A stretch of DNA of 64,000 bases, taken from contig JAUHXS010000005.1 of the NCBI GenBank assembly GCA_030426955.1, positions 1-64,000 on the forward strand. Direction: 5' to 3'. Below are positions 9,085-17,139 of the stretch, piece by piece. Position 1 is the first letter of the stretch, and each line of letters starts with the position of its first letter. The notes under the pieces were generated by a model. It was not told where the DNA came from. It saw only the letters and a program-made list of their open reading frames with translations, and did no database searches. Both the position numbers and the translations under genes were made by a program. The stretch is from Bacteroidia bacterium. GTDB taxonomy: Bacteria; Bacteroidota; Bacteroidia; Chitinophagales; JAUHXS01.

Positions 9085-9843
9085 TTATGTTAAATTATCC
9101 TGTAATTTATTCAAGAACAACTCTTTTCGCTGTCTTGCAATACTCAACTCTTCTCCATTCTCCATAATGACATATCCTCCGCTACTTTTCACATAGCTTT
9201 TGATATATTTTAGGTTAATCAAAAAAGACTGGTGTATTCTTACAAAACCATGTTCATCTAAAAGCTCTTCGTATTCTTTTAGCGTCCTGCTGACTAATAA
9301 ACTTGAACCATCCTTGATGACAAAATTGGTATAATTATTTTCTCCTTTACAATAAAGAATGTCTTTTGTTGGAATAAAAACCACCCTATCCTCTGTTGGA
9401 AGGGCAATTCGTTTATCAAAAGCAGGTTTTTGGTTGATATTTTTGATAAAGTTTTCCAGCCGATCATTATTATTCTTTGCTGTTGCCTTTTCTACGGCTT
9501 TATTAACAGCTTCCTTAAAGTTTTCAATGTTGATTGGCTTTAAAATATAGTCTAATGCGCTAAAACGAATTGCTTTAATCGCATACTGATTGTAAGCTGT
9601 TACAAAAATTATTTCAAATGAAATATCTTCTAAAGATTCTAACAAATCAAACGCATTACCCTTTGGCATCTCAATATCCAGAAACACGAGATCCGGCTGA
9701 ACTTCCTTGATCAAACGATTTGCCGACTCAACAGAATTCGCATTACCTACTAAATCAATGTTTTCGCAATGCTTTTGTAATATGCTTTCAATATTGCGAA
9801 TATTGTTTGGCTCATCATCAACTATGATCGTTTTCAACTGCAT
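9085..9843 (-). CDS. LytTR-family response regulator
   Basis: 252 aa. Residues 1-~120 are a receiver domain with acidic pocket Asp9/Asp10, phosphoacceptor Asp56 (FLDIEMP) and a conserved Lys in YILKPINI. Residues ~145-250 are a LytTR DNA-binding domain, with ILYCKGENNYTNF, LKEYEELL and FVRIHQSFLINLKYI. It is the expected partner of the LytS-like kinase whose stop lies 2 nt upstream. The gene order GldM-like, kinase, regulator on one strand suggests one transcript. Confidence 0.92.
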   Translation of the reverse strand: MQLKTIIVDDEPNNIRNIESILQKHCENIDLVGNANSVESANRLIKEVQPDLVFLDIEMPKGNAFDLLESLEDISFEIIFVTAYNQYAIKAIRFSALDYILKPINIENFKEAVNKAVEKATAKNNNDRLENFIKNINQKPAFDKRIALPTEDRVVFIPTKDILYCKGENNYTNFVIKDGSSLLVSRTLKEYEELLDEHGFVRIHQSFLINLKYIKSYVKSSGGYVIMENGEELSIARQRKELFLNKLQDNLT

Positions 9844-9845
9844 AC

Positions 9846-11465
9846 TTAACTTAAGGTGATATATATATTAACTAAAGTACCCGATGGTTTATTATCAGTA
9901 TATAAATCCTGAATATCTATGCTTAAGTCACTGCCGTATCGTGCATTTAAAACTTTTAGTCTCTCTTTCGTCAGGCTAATACCATACGACCTATGTCCTA
10001 CCTGATTTTTACTTTTCTGCTCCTCCGATACTTTTCTCCCTATTCCATTGTCTTCAATAGTGCAGATTAACAAATTGTCACTTTGCTGTAATTTAACAGA
10101 AACCATACCTTCTTTCCCCTTCCCTGCAATACCATGATTTATAGCATTTTCTACAAACGGTTGTATTAAAGTCGGTGGTATTTCAAGATTATACAGATCC
10201 ACACTTTTATCTACTTCTACTTTATGATTAAAATTAAACCGGAGTGATTCTAATTCAACGTACAACTCCAGAGTCAATAACTCTTCCGAAAGAGGAACAG
10301 TAGTTTTGTCCGAATGATCGAGAATCATTCTTGTTAGTTGAGCGTATTTTGAAATGTATTTATTTGCTCCGTCTAAATCATTTGTATTTACCAAACTTTG
10401 TATTGAGCTGAGTGTATTAAATAGAAAATGAGGATTCATTTGCGCTCTTAAAGCCTTAAGCTCTGTTTCAGCTAACTTCCTATTTATTTCAGCTTCCTTT
10501 CTTTTTTTTCGGTACTTTCTCACTCGATTGACATACACACCACCTCCAAGAAGCAACAAGAATAGAGAAGCTGAAGCTATTTGAAAAGTATTGCTTTGGT
10601 AAAATGGAGGAGCAATTGTAAAAGCAAATGTTCCGTAGTCCTCATCGCAACCATAGCTTTCTGTGCAGACTTTGAATGTATAATCTCCAGGCTCTAGGTC
10701 AATATAATTTAATGATCTTTGAAAATAACCTATTTCAATCCAGTCTTCATTGTACCCTTCAAGGATGGCACGAATCTTTCGGTCGGCTCCAGGTCCAATC
10801 TTGGTGTCAAATAAAAATTTTAAGTTGTTTTGATCCGCGTTTAAAAGAAGGTATTTGGGTAAACCTGTATTCTCATTTAAGCTATCCGTGTACTCCGACC
10901 AATTAAAAGGAACATAATCATCATTAATCTCAATATCCTCTTGAGTATTTCCAGAATTCATTAAAATAACATCTAAAATGATCGGCAGATCGGAATACAA
11001 AGAAACACTCCAATGATCTAACTCTCTAATCACTATATTTTCGGTTAACGTATCAGTGAAAGCTCCCTCATGATTTGCATATACCTTTAGTGTGTAGTTG
11101 CCTAATTCTAGATTATCGTAATAAATGTTTTTGTTTTGAGTAGTATTCCAAGTCGTCTCATATCCTTGTAACTTATAAAAATAGGTTGCTTCATCTGTTA
11201 CTACCTTCTCCTTTGTCGATGTTATCTCTTTGGTCTCAACAAAAGACTTGTTATCGTAAGTCTCTTTTACTTTCGTTACCGACCAATAAAAGCAACTGAA
11301 CTCAAAAGTGCAATATCCCTTATCTTCTTTAAACCCCTTTTCTGTTATTATATCAAGATACATTTTAGGTCCTTTTTCAGCAGATACAATCGTATCTACT
11401 GAAACCAATGTTTGACCTATGGTATAGTTGAAGAATAAAATGATTATGCTGGATGCAATTCTCAC
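9846..11465 (-). CDS. LytS-type sensor histidine kinase with periplasmic Y_Y_Y-like sensor
   Basis: 539 aa, GTG start. A signal-anchor or signal peptide (IASSIIILFFNYTIGQ) leads a ~270-residue beta-rich extracytoplasmic region. That region ends in a Y_Y_Y-like module (LEPGDYTFKVCTESYG), followed by one membrane helix (~292-310). The cytoplasmic part starts with a coiled coil (RKKRKEAEINRKLAETELKA), then the His_kinase box with phosphoacceptor His346 (MNPHFLFNTLSSIQ). It ends in an HATPase domain with N and G boxes (FVENAINHGI, EDNGIGRK). It has neither the seven-bladed Reg_prop propeller nor the TPRs common in relatives. It is coupled to the downstream LytTR regulator and the upstream GldM-like gene (stop to start 4 nt). 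Confidence 0.88.
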   Translation of the reverse strand: MRIASSIIILFFNYTIGQTLVSVDTIVSAEKGPKMYLDIITEKGFKEDKGYCTFEFSCFYWSVTKVKETYDNKSFVETKEITSTKEKVVTDEATYFYKLQGYETTWNTTQNKNIYYDNLELGNYTLKVYANHEGAFTDTLTENIVIRELDHWSVSLYSDLPIILDVILMNSGNTQEDIEINDDYVPFNWSEYTDSLNENTGLPKYLLLNADQNNLKFLFDTKIGPGADRKIRAILEGYNEDWIEIGYFQRSLNYIDLEPGDYTFKVCTESYGCDEDYGTFAFTIAPPFYQSNTFQIASASLFLLLLGGGVYVNRVRKYRKKRKEAEINRKLAETELKALRAQMNPHFLFNTLSSIQSLVNTNDLDGANKYISKYAQLTRMILDHSDKTTVPLSEELLTLELYVELESLRFNFNHKVEVDKSVDLYNLEIPPTLIQPFVENAINHGIAGKGKEGMVSVKLQQSDNLLICTIEDNGIGRKVSEEQKSKNQVGHRSYGISLTKERLKVLNARYGSDLSIDIQDLYTDNKPSGTLVNIYITLS

Positions 11466-11469
11466 AAGC

Positions 11470-13110
11470 CTAGTTTATACGGAAAGTGATATCAGAAAGT
11501 TTCGTTATACCCCCTGGTCCTTTAGCACGAATTCCAGTAAAGGTATAAAGATCGCCTGGTTCTGCTTTATCTATAAATTTTCTTACATCCCCAGTAAATC
11601 TAACACCCCTTCCAGGAGCAGAAGCAATACCATCAGCTCTCTGACCAACATATAGTAATTCATAGCTGGTAATTTTATAAGATATTCCCTCATAGACAAA
11701 GTTTTCCAACTCTGCAATAATCCCTAATTGTGCTCTAAACTTTGCGGCTCTGATTCTTCCTCCATTCATCTTAGCCACTTTAGCCAATGGCTTAGGCACT
11801 CGTTTTACTCTAAACCGCTTGCTACCCATCACTTTTTGAACACCCTTATCATCCACTACTGAAATGTTGATAGTTGCCAATCCCGCATTCCCCACCTGAG
11901 CGATAAACTTTCCGTTCCCTTTTTGAATCAACGTTCCTTGAGAAATACTTCCTCTAACCCTTCCCGGTGGGAACCCGGGAACAGACAAGGTCAACTCATT
12001 GTCAATTCCTACATACAATAGATTAAGCTTATCTGCGGAGGCTACCACACCCGCATTACCTACCGTATAGTCTGATTTAAAAGGAAAATAAATTGAATTT
12101 CCGTTAGGAAGTTTTAGCTTGATTGCTCCCTCATAGCTTTGTTTTCCTGGTATCTCAGGAAGTGACTCAAGAATACCTTTTCCGTTTTCTGTTTGCAATG
12201 AATCACTTATACTGGCCAATGGAGAGGTATTTGTTGCATTGTATTTTCCAGTTTGTTCATTAATACTTAAAAAGGAGGTATCCAACTCGCCTAAATATAC
12301 CATTGGTTTTTGAGTTGAACTGTAAGCCGAAACGAATATCGATGAGCGATACTGCTCTCCTAAATTCAGATAATTGGAGTTTGCTATAACCTGAGGTTCT
12401 AAAACATCAAATTGAATACCAAACTCACCTAGCTTTTTAAGTAAGTGTGTCAATAGGTCCACTTCTGTAGATTTTAAATCAGACTTTAACTTAGTAATCA
12501 TGGTAACTACAGCTGCTAAAGGCATTCCTTCAAACATATTGTTTACCCATGGTTCTTTACCATCATTAGTCACTACATCTTCTGCTGGACTTAATGCTAA
12601 GATAAAATTCTTACGATCCGCAGAGTCTACTAATTGCAATAACCGGTGCCTTGTGCTGTTAATGCGATCTTGCAACTCAAAGCCTTTCTTTTTAAAGATT
12701 AAGACTTCGCTTCCAATTTCATTATCATCTGCTTTTGCAAGCTCTCCAATACCTTGGCCACGATCTTGATAAGCAGAACCCCCACTACTTCCATCACCAC
12801 TTCCTTTACTTTCACAGATCTTTTGTAAATCGTCCATAAAATCGTTCAATTCGCCACAATATTTTTTGACTAGATTGGCTTTTATAAAGTACTCCTTGGC
12901 TCTTTTCGGATCATTTTGCATTTCGAAAGAAAGCTTACCATAAAGGTTTTCTATTTTTTGCTCTGTTTGATCATTTGATCGATCAATGCTCAATTGTACC
13001 ATTCTAAAAGCTTTTAAAACTTCCTTGGATACGTTCATTGCTAAAAGTGCAATCAAAACTAAATACATCATATTAATCATTTGTTGCCGCGGTTCTTTTG
13101 GTAGTGCCAT
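11470..13110 (-). CDS. GldM/PorM-family T9SS motor-like protein
   Basis: 546 aa, slightly longer than typical GldM (~515). The N-terminus KEPRQQMINMMYLVLIALLA, continuing MNVSKEVLKAF, is the GldM transmembrane helix, which in GldLM packs with GldL and couples proton flow. A helical domain (~35-220) has a Gly/Ser-rich insert near residue 105. Beta domains follow, with FRVKRVPKPLAKV and the C-terminal run GDLYTFTGIRAKGPGG typical of GldM D4. No gldL, gldK or gldN gene lies nearby. Instead it heads an apparent operon with a LytS kinase and a LytTR regulator. It could be the only GldM or a second copy; the rest of the genome would tell. Confidence 0.85.
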   Translation of the reverse strand: MALPKEPRQQMINMMYLVLIALLAMNVSKEVLKAFRMVQLSIDRSNDQTEQKIENLYGKLSFEMQNDPKRAKEYFIKANLVKKYCGELNDFMDDLQKICESKGSGDGSSGGSAYQDRGQGIGELAKADDNEIGSEVLIFKKKGFELQDRINSTRHRLLQLVDSADRKNFILALSPAEDVVTNDGKEPWVNNMFEGMPLAAVVTMITKLKSDLKSTEVDLLTHLLKKLGEFGIQFDVLEPQVIANSNYLNLGEQYRSSIFVSAYSSTQKPMVYLGELDTSFLSINEQTGKYNATNTSPLASISDSLQTENGKGILESLPEIPGKQSYEGAIKLKLPNGNSIYFPFKSDYTVGNAGVVASADKLNLLYVGIDNELTLSVPGFPPGRVRGSISQGTLIQKGNGKFIAQVGNAGLATINISVVDDKGVQKVMGSKRFRVKRVPKPLAKVAKMNGGRIRAAKFRAQLGIIAELENFVYEGISYKITSYELLYVGQRADGIASAPGRGVRFTGDVRKFIDKAEPGDLYTFTGIRAKGPGGITKLSDITFRIN

Positions 13111-13334
13111 GTCTTATCATTTTGGTTAACACTACTAAAACTGGTTATATTATTACCAATAATCAATATGCACTTAGCGACTGGTTAGCATCAATTAGAA
13201 TTGGACTTATTTGAGCAAGAAGTTGGTAAATCGAGAATTTTATTATCGAAAAAATGCATACTTAATAAAACACACATATATTTTGAAGTAAATCAGTACA
13301 TTTACACAAATAACTACCATATAAAACTATACAC

Positions 13335-14685
13335 ATGACAATTCTTGGCATCTTAATACTATTAGTATCGCTATTTATATATTTTTTTGGCATTCAATTA
13401 AAGCGACAAGCAAAGAAAGAAGGACTGCAAACAATGCCAGACAATACCGGTGGATTATTATCTCTCATAAAAAATAGACACACTAGACTTGCATCTCTTG
13501 GGCTATTCTTTGGAGCCTTAATGATTATTACTCCCTACCTGTTTTTGGGCAGAACCAGGATACCAGTACTTTGTTGTATATCCTAATGGTTCTAAAACAG
13601 CAGTATTGACAGAAGGCATCAAATGGAGAGGGTTTGCAAAAATCACACCGTGGCAAAAATACATTGATGTAAAAGTATTAGACGAAGGAGAAGAAACAGA
13701 AGAGATAGAAGGAGCGATGAGGCCAATACCAATTCGTTTTATTGATCAGGTAACTGCTAAAGCTAAACTATCTACAAGGTTTCAGCTACCAGCAGATGAA
13801 AAGTCTTTTATTGACTTAGCTATTGAGTTTAGGTCTTTACAGAATTTGGTGCAAACCACTTTAATTCCTACTGTCAGAGAGGTTGTTTCAAACACGGGAT
13901 ATATGTTTGCTGCACAAGATTATATTTCTGGTTCGGCTTCAGACTTTCGAGTTGCGATAGACGATCAATTAAAATTTGGAACCTACAGTGTTGAAAAAAC
14001 GGAGTATAGAGATACCATTCCTTCTTCCATTGAAGATAGCGAAAGACAAATTAAAGAAGTACGTACAAAGTATGATGTAAACAAGAGATTGGATAATACG
14101 GGCAAAGTAATCAGAATCCCGCACGACATTAACGAAAACCATATCATTGTTGCTCAGGTTATTGTAGATGATGTAATCTTGGAGGAAACCTTTAAGAAAA
14201 GACTAGAAGCACAAAGAGATGAATCTGCGAAAAGACAGCTTGAACAACAAAAGATAAAAACAGCAAAAGATGCACAAGCAAGGATTGTTGCGGAAGGAGA
14301 GAGAGATAAAGCGGCGGAACGTGTTGCTCAAGAAAAAGAGCAAGTAAAGGCATTGATTGCTATTGAAACCAAGCTTAAGCAGGAGGAAACAAATAAAAAA
14401 TTGGCAGAGATTGCTCTAAAAACAGAAAGATTAAAAGCAGAAGCAGAAAAGGTAAAGGCCGATGCAGAGTCTTATAAAAATGCTAAGTTAGTCTCAGCAG
14501 GATTAACACCTCAAGAGAAAGCTCAAATACAGATGGAAACCTCCATTGGAGTTGCAGCTGAGCTTGCCAAGATTCAATTTCCGACTACCATGATCATTGG
14601 TGGAGATGGCAAGAATAATAAGACCCCTCTAGAGGCACTAATTGGAGCTGCTATGGCAAAGCAATTGACTCCACCTAGCAAATAA
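13335..14685 (+). pseudogene. SPFH/band-7 domain membrane protein, broken by one extra T
   Basis: Two ORFs (13335-13586 and from ~13546 to 14685) read as one protein if a single T is removed from the T5 run at 13542-13546. The junction then reads ITPYLFWAEPGYQYFVVYP. The restored product is ~449 aa: an N-terminal membrane helix (ILGILILLVSLFIYFFG), a second one near residue 60, an SPFH-like domain (~75-285) and a long charged coiled coil (~280-400, rich in AEKVKADAES-type repeats). SPFH proteins scaffold membrane microdomains or proteases. Either the gene is genuinely frameshifted, or the base is a sequencing error; translation could restart at TTG 13606 without the membrane anchor. The coding quality of both halves is good, which favours a recent or technical event. 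Confidence 0.75.
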
Positions 14686-14743
14686 GGTAATACGAATGTC
14701 AAAAGATATTCATACCTATACCTTTGAGCCGAACTTGCATCTA

Positions 14744-14787
14744 AAGTTTCTGCCTACATTCCATTTCGGCAGACAGGTAGGAAACTT
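14744..14787. repeat. REP-like hairpin element
   Basis: AAGTTTC at 14744-14750 and AAACTT at 14782-14787 pair as outer arms. Inside them CCTAC (14753-14757) faces GTAGG (14777-14781), and TCTGCC (14750-14755) can alternatively pair with GGCAGA (14768-14773). The TCTGCC/GGCAGA core recurs at 22817-22835. It lies between the SPFH gene and the tRNA and may act as a transcription-end hairpin. Confidence 0.5.
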
Positions 14788-14808
14788 CTATTCCCTGCTC
14801 GCCCTTTG

Positions 14809-14880
14809 TGGCCTCACCAGGACTCGAACCTGGATCTAGAGTTTAGGAAACTCCTATTCTATCCCTTGAACTATGAGGCC
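14809..14880 (-). tRNA. tRNA-Arg (anticodon CCT)
   Basis: The 72-nt cloverleaf is complete. Acceptor GGCCTCA pairs with TGAGGCC plus discriminator A. The D-arm is GTTC/GAAT, the anticodon stem GGAGT/ACTCT has loop TTCCTAA, and the T-arm CCAGG/CCTGG has loop TTCGAGT. The CCT anticodon reads AGG. CCA is not encoded. Confidence 0.93.
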
Positions 14881-14897
14881 AATGGCTCTGAGGAGGC

Positions 14898-14922
14898 GGG
14901 TATCCATTGAACTACGAGGCGA
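14898..14922 (-). repeat. Relic of a second tRNA-Arg 5' half
   Basis: On the minus strand GCCTCGTAGTTCAATGGATA (14920-14901) matches the first 20 nt of the intact tRNA from its second base at 18 of 20 positions. The flanks also match: CTCAAAACCATT precedes the relic and CTCAGAGCCATT precedes the tRNA. The acceptor 3' half, anticodon arm and T-arm are missing. This looks like what remains of a tandem tRNA duplication. Confidence 0.65.
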
Positions 14923-15055
14923 ATGGTTTTGAGACAACCCAATAATTGCCTATCATTCAAAGGTAAAGAAATATCACAAATTCTAGATAGCTGCCTTAAA
15001 ATGATCGATGAGAATGCTAAGGCAAAGAAGAACATTTAGGTCTAGATAAAAGGCT

Positions 15056-17137
15056 TTATCTAATAATAGTTATGGTATTTTCAAACTGATAATATTGACC
15101 AAAGACATCATAAAGTTCAATTAAGTAAACATATACATTGCCTGATGATCTATTACCTTTGCTTGACCCGTTCCAGCCTTTATCTAGGTCTTCTGTATAA
15201 AATGTCATGTTTCCAAATCGATCGAAAATGGTCATATAAAACTTATCTATATTTTCAGAGTGAATGATATATGGTCTAAAAATGTCGTTACTACCATCAG
15301 CAAACTCAGGAGAAAATGCATTTGGAATATATATTGTAGGCGTGTCTATGATGGGAATTACTTCAACGACAACCTGTCCAGTTCTCTTGCATCCAAAGCT
15401 ATCTGCAACAATGATTTTGTATGTTTTATTTTCCAATGGACTAACTATTAGATTATCATTACTATCTATATTTTCATCTCCCATAGTCCAAGAAAAAGCA
15501 CTAGCTTTTGTAGAGATTGCTCCTATCAAAACAGAATCTCCCTCTAAAATTGTTGTGTCTCCATAAGTTAGTAATTCTATAGCGGAATCAACAAATATAG
15601 ATTGGCGAAATGTATCGAAATCACATCCATCTGTTATAGCTAACACAACTTCAAAGCTATCTTTTGGTTTGTATAAGTGAGAAGGACCTTGGAAGGAATC
15701 TATGTTATTAGAAGATGCATCATCGCCAAAGTTCCACTGCCAACCTGTGATATCACCACATGATTGGTCTTGAAAAGTTACTAGACCTTCTGTACAAGAT
15801 TGGGTGTATTCAAAATCTGCTTCGAGCGTTGGGGTAAAAAAATTAGAGGGAAAATTAGGTAAAACACCTCTACTGAAAGGTGGATTGCTTGGAGGAATGG
15901 TTACCGTATAAACACCGCTGTGCTCAAATCCAAATGGATCTGCATTACATGCGGTGCCACTATTATTGGGTTCATGAATAACTGGCATATGAGATCCGAA
16001 TCCATCACCACCTATATATATTTTTTTATCAGGACCGAGTTGCATCATCCCTAAAATGAGATCATAATGTAGGTTTGTTTGTTCTTTTTCTTGTAAAATA
16101 ACTTCCGAGTTTACTATGGAAAAAGAATCAGGAATTGATAAATCGTACTGCAATAGTTGGAAGACCTGATTGGGTTTTGGAAAAGGCGCTAATGTATAAT
16201 AATCTATAGCAACGCTAGCATAGAGTTTGCTATTATCCGGTGAAAACTCAACTCCTCTTCCATGCACTGGTACATAATACCCAGAGTTAAAGTCCTCTTT
16301 TAAGTAAATAGGATAGGAGATTTCTCCGGAAACATTATCAAACTTAAGAAGCTGTATACCTTCGTAATTGCATGCATGGGCTAGCCATTGTCCATCTGGT
16401 GAAAATTTCAATTGCTGACCCACAAGATGATTACTGTAAGAATTATCAGCAGCAAAACCAATAGAGATAGTATCTTGAGGAATAATTCCATCTTTTGTGA
16501 TGAGATATGTTAAGAAATTATTGCTTGGACTATTATCATCATTTTTGAAATCATGTACAACTAACCAATAGTTTTCAGTACCACATTGAATAGTAGATGC
16601 CATGACATAATGCAAGGAGTCTCCACTAATTTCTACATTGCGTTCTATCGTTGCTCCTCTGCCTCCAGCGGCTGAGATATCGACCAATGTATACCTTAAG
16701 GACATATATTCACCCGCTGCAGGAGCATATTTCGTGCCACCATAAGTAATAACATAATAAAGCGTCTTGGTTTTATCATATGGTTTAGGAATAATTAAAG
16801 ATCCTTGTTTAACACTCGGATCACCATAAATATTCATTCCACCTACTACCGTATCAGATATCAGATTGCCATTCCAGATCCTCATTTTTGTATTAGAAGT
16901 AGTTCCCGTATATAATAAAAGATTACCTTCTGCATCACAAATAGAAGATGTTCCACCATACATATCCACTTCATCATTTGTTAACTCAAAAGGAGCTCCG
17001 CTATTAAAATCTAGTCCTGCTTGTGCCCCGTAATACCAAATATTTGCCCTTTTATCTGTACATGGCGGCTGTTGTGCAAAAGTCATTACACACACTATAG
17101 TTAAAATAAAAGTTGTAGTTTTTGTTAAGTGACTCAT
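15056..17137 (-). CDS. T9SS type B cargo with beta-propeller and PKD domain
   Basis: 693 aa. The signal peptide ends near FAQQ (residue ~22). Residues ~30-430 form a WD40-like propeller, starting ANIWYYGAQAGLDF, with SPDGQWLAHA and SPDNSKLYAS blades. Residues ~440-520 are a PKD domain (WQWNFGDD). An Ig-like unit follows, and the last ~95 residues are a type B sorting domain (IYIPNAFSPEFADGSNDIF, TIFDRFGN, GWNGSSKG). It is expected to be secreted and surface-retained. The same N-terminal propeller occurs at 46821-48473. It follows the type A cargo gene (17140-19287) by 2 nt, so the two are probably co-transcribed and may form one surface complex. Confidence 0.85.
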   Translation of the reverse strand: MSHLTKTTTFILTIVCVMTFAQQPPCTDKRANIWYYGAQAGLDFNSGAPFELTNDEVDMYGGTSSICDAEGNLLLYTGTTSNTKMRIWNGNLISDTVVGGMNIYGDPSVKQGSLIIPKPYDKTKTLYYVITYGGTKYAPAAGEYMSLRYTLVDISAAGGRGATIERNVEISGDSLHYVMASTIQCGTENYWLVVHDFKNDDNSPSNNFLTYLITKDGIIPQDTISIGFAADNSYSNHLVGQQLKFSPDGQWLAHACNYEGIQLLKFDNVSGEISYPIYLKEDFNSGYYVPVHGRGVEFSPDNSKLYASVAIDYYTLAPFPKPNQVFQLLQYDLSIPDSFSIVNSEVILQEKEQTNLHYDLILGMMQLGPDKKIYIGGDGFGSHMPVIHEPNNSGTACNADPFGFEHSGVYTVTIPPSNPPFSRGVLPNFPSNFFTPTLEADFEYTQSCTEGLVTFQDQSCGDITGWQWNFGDDASSNNIDSFQGPSHLYKPKDSFEVVLAITDGCDFDTFRQSIFVDSAIELLTYGDTTILEGDSVLIGAISTKASAFSWTMGDENIDSNDNLIVSPLENKTYKIIVADSFGCKRTGQVVVEVIPIIDTPTIYIPNAFSPEFADGSNDIFRPYIIHSENIDKFYMTIFDRFGNMTFYTEDLDKGWNGSSKGNRSSGNVYVYLIELYDVFGQYYQFENTITIIR

Positions 17138-17139
17138 TA

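Noticed and set aside
13111-13334. LytTR binding repeats upstream of the GldM-like gene
   Set aside because: Only a weak imperfect palindrome (TGGT-N9-ACCA at 13141-13157) is visible; the spacing and direct repeats expected for LytTR sites are not convincing.
14898-14922. Attachment site of an integrated element at the tRNA-Arg gene
   Set aside because: The duplicated part is the 5' half plus upstream flank, there is no integrase or foreign cargo, and the interval is too short to hold an element.
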